Source: a bacterium (GTDB lineage Bacteria > Chloroflexota > Chloroflexia > Chloroflexales > Kallotenuaceae). Taken from it: a DNA stretch of 35,080 bases. Made by a program: the position numbers and the translations under genes. The notes beneath the pieces are model-generated. The model was given only the letters and a program-made list of their open reading frames with translations, searched no databases and had not been told where the DNA came from. Positions 29,714-35,080 of this stretch are shown one piece after another; the stretch's first letter is position 1; each line of letters begins with the position of its first letter. The DNA lies in contig JADDQE010000024.1 in assembly GCA_016781525.1 (NCBI GenBank), positions 1 through 35,080 on the forward strand, written 5' to 3'.

Positions 29714-30847
29714 ATGCAGAACCAATCATTGACCCTGCTGTGCGTTTCACACCTGCGCTGGAACCACGTTTGGCAGAGGCCCCAGCAGCTGATGTCCCGG
29801 TTTGCTACCAGCTGCCGCGTGATCTATGTCGATCTACCTGAAATCACCGCCGATGCTGAGCGTCCATATCTCGCGCCCCAGCCGCGGGTTGCGGGCGTCG
29901 ATGTTGTTCGTCCAATCTTTCCGAAAGCCTTGCTTGATACGCCAGGGCATAGCTATAAGGAGCTTTGGCGTGGTCTGCTTCCGGAAGTGTTGGCGATGGC
30001 AGGCTCGAACACGATTATGTGGGTCTTCTCGCCGCTTGCCGACTATCTGGTTGAAGCCGCGAAGCCGCATACTGTACTGGCGGTATACGACTGCATGGAC
30101 GACCTCGCCAGCTTTAAGGACGGTACGGCGGAAATGCGTGACCGCGAGGCAAGGCTACTAGCACAGGCGGATCTGGTCTTTACCGGTGGTCGCTCAATGT
30201 ACGAGTCCCGCAAGAACCGTCATCCGCGGGTGCACTGCTTTCCAAGCGGCGTCGACATCGACCACTACCGCGCGGTCAACGATCCGGCCACACTGTTACC
30301 GGATGCCGTCGCGTCTGTCGCTCAGCCCCGACTTGGTTATTTTGGCGTTCTGGATGAACGGATCGACTGGCTGCTGATCGCCGAGATTGCGGAGCGGCGC
30401 CCTGATTGGCAGTGGATCCTGGTTGGTCCTACCGCAAAGGTCGAGGAGAGTGATCTGCCAACCGCGCCGAATATTCACTACCTCGGCCAGCAGCAGTATC
30501 GCGATTTACCTGCGTTTCTCAAGAGCTTTGATATTGCGACAATGCCCTTCGCGCTCAACGATGCGACGCGATATATCAGCCCAACCAAAACACTTGAGTA
30601 TCTCGCCGGCGGCAAACCTGTGATCAGCACGTCGGTGCCGGACGTTGTCGCGGAGTACTCAAATATTGTCGAAATTGTCGATGGCCCGGATGCGTGGATT
30701 GCCGCAATTGAGCGAATTTTGTCTGCACCACCCGAGTGGCTCGTCGAGCGGTTGCAGCGGGCCAAAGAGCGTTTGGACCAAAGCACCTGGGATAGCATTG
30801 CCGAGCGGATGTGGGGTTTGATGTCAGAGCGGCTTACCGCCAGATGA
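29714..30847 (+). CDS. TuaH-like glycosyltransferase (GT4/GT1-type, GT-B fold)
   Basis: A 377-residue GT-B transferase. The N-terminal block CVSHLRWNHVWQRPQQLMSR is the signature of the TuaH-like group (teichuronic acid synthesis in Bacillus and many surface-polysaccharide clusters). MWVFSPLADYLVEA, YDCMDDLASFK and LVFTGGRSMYESR then lead to CFPSGVDIDHY. The donor-binding half has PRLGYFGVLDERIDW, WQWILVGP and the conserved SPTKTLEYLAGGKPVISTSV with its Glu. No membrane helices or signal peptide are present, so it acts in the cytoplasm. It is monocistronic, well away from the main glycan cluster, and converges on the phosphatase-fold gene with a 41-base gap. The start ATG at 29714 has only a weak AAGAG upstream. 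Sugar and acceptor unknown. Confidence 0.9.
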   Translation: MQNQSLTLLCVSHLRWNHVWQRPQQLMSRFATSCRVIYVDLPEITADAERPYLAPQPRVAGVDVVRPIFPKALLDTPGHSYKELWRGLLPEVLAMAGSNTIMWVFSPLADYLVEAAKPHTVLAVYDCMDDLASFKDGTAEMRDREARLLAQADLVFTGGRSMYESRKNRHPRVHCFPSGVDIDHYRAVNDPATLLPDAVASVAQPRLGYFGVLDERIDWLLIAEIAERRPDWQWILVGPTAKVEESDLPTAPNIHYLGQQQYRDLPAFLKSFDIATMPFALNDATRYISPTKTLEYLAGGKPVISTSVPDVVAEYSNIVEIVDGPDAWIAAIERILSAPPEWLVERLQRAKERLDQSTWDSIAERMWGLMSERLTAR

Positions 30848-30888
30848 GCAATCTAGAGGACCGCGGGCGGCACTCCTCGCTGCCGCGA

Positions 30889-31731
30889 TCAACTGGCAGG
30901 CGCTGTCGGCGCGGTTGAGCCGTTCTGGGCCCAGCGTATCGTTGACCGGACGCCGAGGTGATCCGAAAGATGACCACTCACACCTTCCGCTAGCGAGACT
31001 GGCTCGCCGAAACATAGCTCAGCCGCGATCTCGACGGTCAGCCGGGGTGGAACCCGAACAAGAATATGGTCGAGTGCCTGGGCTGCGCGTGCGGGCATGC
31101 CGGGGAGGGGTCGATAGGTCGGCTCGGTCGAGAGCCCAAGTGGATCGACGAGGTTAGCCGCTGCGCGAAACTCGTGATAAAGCCAGCTCCCGCGCGGCAC
31201 GTTGAAGTCCCCGGCGACCACGACAGGTATTTCCGCGGGCACGGTCTGGACGAACTCAGCGATTTCCTGCAGCTGTGCGCGCTCGACCTTGGCGTGGGGA
31301 TTGGTGTATGACCACTGCGCACCGTAGTTGGCGGCCAGATGCGTATTGAGGAGCACGACCGATTGGCCTCCGACCTCCAGCACCGTCCGGAGGATACCTT
31401 TCGCCTGGTGGCGTTCGGTCGCCTGCAGGCTCGTCATGCTGCCACGAGCTCGAAATGGATGGTACGACGTATCACTCACGACGAGGCGAGTGAGCGTCAC
31501 TAGTCCCCCCTTCGGGGCGTAGGGGTGAGTTACCGCAATCGCCTGCGGCCAGATTGTCTCGTCTTGTCGCAAGAGCGGAAGGTGGCGCCAACGTCCGACT
31601 TCCTGGAGACAGGCAACATCTGGAGCGGCTGCCGCGAGGCACCTGCCGATCGCTGAAAGACGGCGCTGAAGACCCGGCAAAGGGACCGGCAGGCCAAGGC
31701 AGTTGAGCGTGAGTATCGTAAGTTGCATCAT
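30889..31731 (-). CDS. Endonuclease/exonuclease/phosphatase (EEP) family protein
   Basis: A 280-residue EEP-fold hydrolase. The motifs are LTILTLNCLGLP at the N-terminus (Asn), APDVACLQEVG (metal-binding Glu), VVLLNTHLAA (His), VVVAGDFNVPRGS (Asp and Asn), ALDHILVR, and the terminal SDHLGVRSTI (Asp-His). All catalytic positions are retained, so it should be an active Mg-dependent phosphodiesterase. Family members cut DNA, sphingomyelin, inositol phosphates or other phosphodiesters, and sequence alone does not choose among them. No signal peptide is seen. Two ATGs are adjacent; 31731 is preferred, with AAAGG 8 bases upstream. TATACT (31791-31786, minus strand) is a possible -10. It diverges from the membrane-protein gene at 31856. 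Confidence 0.9.
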   Translation of the reverse strand: MMQLTILTLNCLGLPVPLPGLQRRLSAIGRCLAAAAPDVACLQEVGRWRHLPLLRQDETIWPQAIAVTHPYAPKGGLVTLTRLVVSDTSYHPFRARGSMTSLQATERHQAKGILRTVLEVGGQSVVLLNTHLAANYGAQWSYTNPHAKVERAQLQEIAEFVQTVPAEIPVVVAGDFNVPRGSWLYHEFRAAANLVDPLGLSTEPTYRPLPGMPARAAQALDHILVRVPPRLTVEIAAELCFGEPVSLAEGVSGHLSDHLGVRSTIRWAQNGSTAPTAPAS

Positions 31732-31855
31732 TAGCAGAGCCTTTCTTGTTGCCACGGGTTCCGGGTCGGGCTGATTTCATGAGCCAGTATAGCGTACAAC
31801 ATCGGAACGGCTCTTGCTTAAAAACGCCGCGAGCTAAAGAGCAAAGGAGCAGGTT

Positions 31856-32608
31856 GTGCGTGTAGCGGATGGCGTTCGGTATGGGCTATGGTTCGCGGTA
31901 GCGGGCACAGCGATGCGAAATCGGCGCGAATATGGTGTGCCTACGGCGTGGCTGACCCATCTTCTTGGAAACACGGTAACACTGCTGTTGCCCGAGTGGT
32001 TGAAACTCGTACCTCACGTGCCCGCGCTCAGCACATCCGCCTTCGCGCGTCCGATATTGCGGACGGTCGAGCATCGCGTTTGTGACGACCCCAACTACGC
32101 GTGGTACGCCGCGCCGTTGGCCCTTGGGTTTATCGCGTCACATCCGAACTATTCGATCTACCACGGAGCCTGGGCCGAGCGCACCGTTTTAGGTTTCGGT
32201 GTGGACAGCGTACCCCATGCAACCGCCGCCTATGGGCTGGCACGGCTGGTGGGCGAAACGCTTGTAACGCTTGACGGCGAGATGCCGGCAGAGCACGAGC
32301 TGGCGCCACTTGTACGCTGGTGCGCGAGCTACCCCGACGCGCTTAGCGTTGCTGCAGTCGGGCTTGTCACGCTGCTGTGGGAGGTGAGTGAATACCAAGC
32401 GCATCACGCCGAGATGCAGGCGACCGGTCGTCCGGCGCACGAGGTCAACATGCAGTGGAGCTGGCCCGATGCGATCACAGATAGTATTTCCAATCTTGCG
32501 GGCCTGATAGCGGCGATTGCCGTGCGGCGTACCAAACAGAGGGGTGGAGTTGCCTCAACTCTTGAGGAGCCGCCGACATCTGTGGCCGAACGTGCGGTGG
32601 GAGCGTAG
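31856..32608 (+). CDS. Predicted membrane protein, unknown function
   Basis: A 250-residue protein starting at GTG 31856 with AAGGAG 7 bases upstream, which decides the start. Hydrophobic segments appear around residues 38-52 (LLGNTVTLLLPEWL), 85-95 (APLALGFIASH), 120-140 (VPHATAAYGLARLVGETL), 160-180 (LSVAAVGLVTLLWEVSEY) and 205-220 (ISNLAGLIAAIAV). Acidic and His residues are clustered within or near these segments (GVDSVPHAT, LWEVSEYQAHHAEM, WPDAITDSISNLAG). That spacing, with the Asp-x-x-x-Asp at the last helix, recalls DUF2238/YjdF-like membrane proteins with a possible metal site, but similarity is by eye only. The C-terminal 30 residues are polar. It lies divergent to the EEP gene; no functional partner is evident. 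Confidence 0.72.
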   Translation: MRVADGVRYGLWFAVAGTAMRNRREYGVPTAWLTHLLGNTVTLLLPEWLKLVPHVPALSTSAFARPILRTVEHRVCDDPNYAWYAAPLALGFIASHPNYSIYHGAWAERTVLGFGVDSVPHATAAYGLARLVGETLVTLDGEMPAEHELAPLVRWCASYPDALSVAAVGLVTLLWEVSEYQAHHAEMQATGRPAHEVNMQWSWPDAITDSISNLAGLIAAIAVRRTKQRGGVASTLEEPPTSVAERAVGA

Positions 32609-32780
32609 CAGACGCCTGCATCTGGTTGGAAGTACTTGAAACATGGCTCCTGCCTGCCGTGCTACGATGCCGCTAGCGGACCAAGTGTGCCGTTAGTCGA
32701 ACGGATGGGCGGTTGATCTCGTGATGGCGGCTCGTGGTGGAGCCTAAGTACGTAGGTCTTGCATCAGGAGGATTATTCGT

Positions 32781-33296
32781 ATGCCCTCCCGCTATATCCC
32801 CCCGTCAACGCGCAATATTCGCCGTATCGATAGTGCGAAAAGCCACGGCTATCAGGTGCATGTCGAGCGTGATGGGAAGGTTATCACCAAACACTTTGCG
32901 GACTCGCGCTATCGTTCGCCGGCGGAAGCCCGCAAGGCCGCGATGGCCTATCGTGATCAGGTGCTGGCCGAAGCGCCCCCGCCCGCCAATCGGCGAGGTT
33001 ATCGAACAGTCGCTCACAGCAACACGGGCGAGGTCGGCATCAGCCTGACCTATATGACGCGTCGGAGCGGCAGCCGCGCCCCCTACATTACGGTATCGGC
33101 GAGCCCCTATCCCGGCAAAATGTTGGGTCGGAAATTTTCGATCGAGCGCTATGGCTACGAGGGCGCCGTTGCCGAGGCGAAGGCGTGGCGGGCCGAGGTG
33201 CTCCAGCAGCGCGAGCAGCAACAGCGTGCGCCTCAGCCAACGCGGCGCGCAAGGCCAACCAGGCGGACGCAGGTCGTTGAAAGCCAAGCGGACTGA
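32781..33296 (+). CDS. AP2-like domain protein, stand-alone
   Basis: A 171-residue, very basic protein with two AP2-like modules and no endonuclease or integrase part. Module 1 (about 15-65) reads GYQVHVERDGKVITKHFAD, then SPAEARKAAMAYRD, the beta-sheet-plus-helix pattern of AP2. Module 2 (about 75-140) has NTGEVGISLTYMTRR, APYITVSAS, GRKFSIERYGYEGAVAEAKAWR, close to the AP2 form found in phage and bacterial homing endonucleases and integrases. A Gln/Arg-rich tail (about 142-171) may contact nucleic acid. The ATG at 32781 has AGGAGG 9 bases upstream. It is expected to bind DNA; target and role unknown. A structured hairpin follows its stop. Confidence 0.8.
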   Translation: MPSRYIPPSTRNIRRIDSAKSHGYQVHVERDGKVITKHFADSRYRSPAEARKAAMAYRDQVLAEAPPPANRRGYRTVAHSNTGEVGISLTYMTRRSGSRAPYITVSASPYPGKMLGRKFSIERYGYEGAVAEAKAWRAEVLQQREQQQRAPQPTRRARPTRRTQVVESQAD

Positions 33297-33773
33297 ATGT
33301 GGCTGCCCCCCGTGCCTGAACTTCACAGAAAAATGCGGCTGGAAGCTGCGGCACTTTAGTGCCAGCAGAGGAAAGCCGCCCTCCATCATACGTTGTGACC
33401 GTACCTGACACAACAGACTGATAGACTGGTGATGCGTTAGGCACTCGTGAGGTACGCACGAGTTAACGGTTTCGCACCTTTCTAACTTGCGGTTGCTGGT
33501 TGCGGCAAGTACGATCCGTTGCCGCGTAAAACCGTGACGGGCCGTACTACTTCGGCCACTGTCAGCAGGCCGATGGTCCTCCGTCGTGATACGTCTGTGG
33601 TGTCAACGTGTCGAAGCATACGTTTCTCCGTCAGACTCGTGCTTCAACGAGTGCTACGAAACCTGGAAGGACAAGCTACCGGTCCTCGGACCGCGTAGTA
33701 GCTGACCAGGTTCCGCTTATCTGCTCACGCGCCGGTGTTTTCCGGCGGCACCTATTGGGAAGGAGTCGTCGAC
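33297..33773. other. Hairpin-rich intergenic region, possible structured RNA
   Basis: This 477-base gap lies between the AP2-like gene and the next small gene. No reading frame has a ribosome-binding site. Several perfect stems occur: 33335-33340 with 33374-33379 enclosing 33346-33354 with 33359-33368; 33443-33449 with 33457-33463; 33485-33490 with 33505-33510; 33635-33640 with 33647-33652. In addition, 33659-33665 pairs with 33706-33712 around a nine-pair inner hairpin at 33676-33698. Individually such stems arise by chance; their density is notable. Confidence 0.35.
33335..33379 (+). other. Three-tier hairpin after the AP2-like gene
   Basis: GCGGCT (33335-33340) pairs with AGCCGC (33374-33379). 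Inside it CTGC pairs with GCAG, and GGCAC with GTGCC around a TTTA loop, with one bulged A. It starts 38 bases after the AP2-like stop and has no U-tract, so it may be a 3'-end structure rather than a classical terminator. Confidence 0.4.
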
Positions 33774-34078
33774 ATGCCCTATGATCCCGTGTTCGCCCAC
33801 TTCCGGCCTCCTGATGGGAGCTGGTATCGGCTGTGGATAACGCATACACCGCCAAAAACGGAGCGTGGCCATCCCTGGCATGTCCATGCCTCATATGCCA
33901 AAACTGGTACCATTGCACGGTGGCCGGCACGCACTGGTATGAACAACCCTACGGCATGGCAAATTGGGACTTCGACCGGGAGGCTGAGGCGCTAGCCGCG
34001 TTTCGCTCGCGTGCCGCCGAGCGCTTAACCCGTGGGTACGAGCTGCGCGAGGGTGCCCTGCCCGAAGCCCTGACGTGA
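33774..34078 (+). pseudogene. Small gene split by an apparent -1 frameshift (WGR-like C-terminus)
   Basis: The ATG at 33774 follows a strong GGAAGGAG eight bases upstream. The first frame reads MPYDPVFAHFRPPDGSWYRL and continues with WHVHASYAKTGTIARWPAR, then loses sense and stops at 33995. The -1 frame picks up HWYEQPYGMANWDFDREAEA and then LAAFRSRAAERLTRGYELREG, stopping at 34078. Joining them near 33935 gives a coherent protein of about 100 residues. Its end (Phe-Asp...Ala-Ala-Phe...Arg-Gly-Tyr) resembles the close of WGR domains, but the Trp-Gly-Arg itself is absent, so the family is uncertain. It may be a true pseudogene, a sequencing error or programmed frameshifting. Confidence 0.55.
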
Positions 34079-34572
34079 CATTCAGCCGCGTCGACAGCAC
34101 ACGCTCAGCCCACTCTCCTTGCCCCCGTTCGGGCGCCCTTTTAAGCGGCGGAGGCGCCCTACTGCTACAGTCTCGGTTTGACGCTCCATCCGTCGTCGAA
34201 CAAGCTCGTCCCCTCACGTGAACACTGGGAGAACATCCTACGGCGGAGCGAACGAACCCGTTGTGGCCAGCCTGGTGCTTCCCCACGCCTACTCAGTACC
34301 TCCGCCGGCCCGTAGCACTGTAGCGCAGGCCGCGTAGATGCTAAGCTCGTCCTCTGCGCTAACTATCCTCGCGTGTTGCTCTGGTGGTCCAAGCCAGCGG
34401 GTTTGCCGGTCCCCCTAAAGTACTAGCAAGCGCTAGCCCTAGCAGGTCGAAGTTTAAAGGCGAATCGGTCAAGTACCTTGCGCCCTGGCCGTGCGGTTAT
34501 TGGGATAGAAGCTTGATGATGTGCTCGAGGCCCAATTACTCGCGTCAAAACATAACCTTATAACGAGGTACT
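34079..34572. other. Intergenic stretch with hairpins, no recognised gene
   Basis: This 494-base gap holds no supported gene. A weak hairpin GCCC/GGGC at 34121-34134 followed by GCCCTTTTAA could end the preceding transcript. Another stem pairs TAGCGCAG (34321-34328) with CTGCGCTA (34354-34361). TATAAC (34559-34564) just before the next ATG is a possible -10. Confidence 0.35.
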
Positions 34573-34812
34573 ATGAGCTCACGAACACCAACGCGGCGCG
34601 TTGTCCTCACCCTGCTGCGGCAAAGCGGTGGGACACTAACCGTTCCCGTCAATGACCCCAATCAGGCCGCGCTTCGGCACCGCCTACAAGAGCTCGCGGT
34701 GCACGGGCGGGTTCAATTAGCAACTCGTTCGCAGTCTAGTGTAACCTACACGCTGCCGACCAGCTCGCAGCGCCTACCCCAGCGCTTCCAGCCATCCGAC
34801 GCGAACGGCTAG
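34573..34812 (+). CDS. Small hypothetical protein, possibly helix-turn-helix
   Basis: A 79-residue basic protein starting at ATG 34573 with GAGG four bases upstream. It reads RRVVLTLLRQSGGTLTVPVN, then QAALRHRLQELAVHGRVQLA, then TYTLPTSSQRL. The pattern is two helices followed by a strand-turn-strand, like a small winged helix in which ALRHRLQELAVHGRV would be the recognition part. No family is recognised. The -1 frame stays open over its 3' end and on to 34976 with protein-like sequence, so the real product could be longer if a frameshift is involved. A TATAAC box 8 bases before the ATG may make it leaderless. Confidence 0.45.
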   Translation: MSSRTPTRRVVLTLLRQSGGTLTVPVNDPNQAALRHRLQELAVHGRVQLATRSQSSVTYTLPTSSQRLPQRFQPSDANG

Positions 34813-34817
34813 AGCTG

Positions 34818-34976
34818 GTGCTGACGCCGCCCCTGCCGTTGCCGGCACACCATGATGCCAGGTCATGTGATGGTACTATAGCGAATATCCGTGGGGACCG
34901 GAAAAGCACTTTGCTCGAGCTAGCCGAGCGACGCGAATATGATCCCCACATCGCTCGTGCTAAGCCCAAGTGCTAG
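34818..34976 (+). CDS. Possible small ORF or frameshifted tail of the preceding gene
   Basis: A 52-codon frame from GTG 34818 to TAG 34976, lying -1 relative to the preceding 79-residue frame and open back to 34740. Its end, GDRKSTLLELAERREYDPH followed by IARAKPKC, looks like a charged amphipathic helix. No ribosome-binding site precedes the GTG. A strong terminator follows 43 bases after the stop. It could be the displaced C-terminus of the preceding gene or chance. Confidence 0.25.
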   Translation: MLTPPLPLPAHHDARSCDGTIANIRGDRKSTLLELAERREYDPHIARAKPKC

Positions 34977-35019
34977 CCGCTATCACCGCTCGTCCAGTGT
35001 GTCCCTGGAGCAACGTGAG

Positions 35020-35052
35020 CCTCCTTCAAAGATAGCTTTGGAGGAGGTTTTT
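35020..35052 (+). terminator. Strong intrinsic terminator
   Basis: A 12-bp stem (35020-35031 with 35036-35047, one T-G wobble) and an ATAG tetraloop are followed directly by TTTTT. It would end rightward transcription of the small genes at the window end. Confidence 0.88.
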
Positions 35053-35080
35053 CATATATTCGGCGGGAAGCCAAATCGCC

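Noticed and set aside
30866-30885. GCGGCA/TGCCGC hairpin between two convergent genes
   Set aside because: The stem is only 6 bp with no U-tract on either strand, so a terminator is not supported.

Overview
The window reads as ordinary chromosome of a free-living bacterium with fairly high GC. A phylum-level guess is Chloroflexota (Chloroflexia-like). This rests on gene style only: many GTG starts, a multi-HAMP soluble hybrid kinase, a bacterial MrfA-type helicase, and an orphan magnesium-chelatase-like ATPase. No ribosomal RNA or species marker is present, so it stays an inference.

Left part (1-9,500). All genes are on the minus strand except the helicase. They are a two-component sensor kinase cut by the window edge, a WecG/TagA-type glycosyltransferase, a small lipoprotein, a winged-helix-like protein, a divergent DEAH helicase of the MrfA/YprA type with a C-terminal cysteine cluster, a ChlI/BchI-like AAA+ ATPase, a DUF503 protein, a LON-substrate-binding-domain protein and a CCA-adding-type nucleotidyltransferase.

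Histidine and glycan region (9,489-20,533). hisC-hisN-hisB run leftwards and continue into the nucleotidyltransferase through a 4-bp GTGA overlap. Diverging from hisC is a seven-gene rightward cluster: a polyprenyl-phosphate sugar synthase-like GT2, an atypical SDR epimerase, a large membrane protein, a DegT-family sugar aminotransferase, two SAM methyltransferases and a second large membrane protein paralogous to the first. Together they look like a lipid-linked or surface-glycan pathway. In it the GT2 would make a lipid-phosphate sugar and the two GT-C-like membrane proteins would use it outside the membrane. Both divergent first genes have an extended -10 box so close to the ATG that their mRNAs should be leaderless.

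Signalling region (20,638-29,311, minus). It holds a DinB-family protein, tRNA-Ser(GGA) with a clear promoter and terminator, and a four-gene signalling cluster. In transcription order the cluster is a 1488-residue poly-HAMP/GAF/histidine kinase/triple-receiver protein, cheR, cheB, and a REC-PAS-histidine kinase. No methyl-accepting chemotaxis protein is present.

Right part (29,714-35,080). It holds a TuaH-like glycosyltransferase, an endonuclease/exonuclease/phosphatase-fold protein, an unknown membrane protein and a stand-alone AP2-like protein. After these comes a low-density tail with hairpin-rich intergenic DNA, one small gene apparently broken by a -1 frameshift, a second small gene that may be broken the same way, and a strong terminator near the window end. 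No CRISPR array, insertion sequence, prophage or complete defence island was seen.
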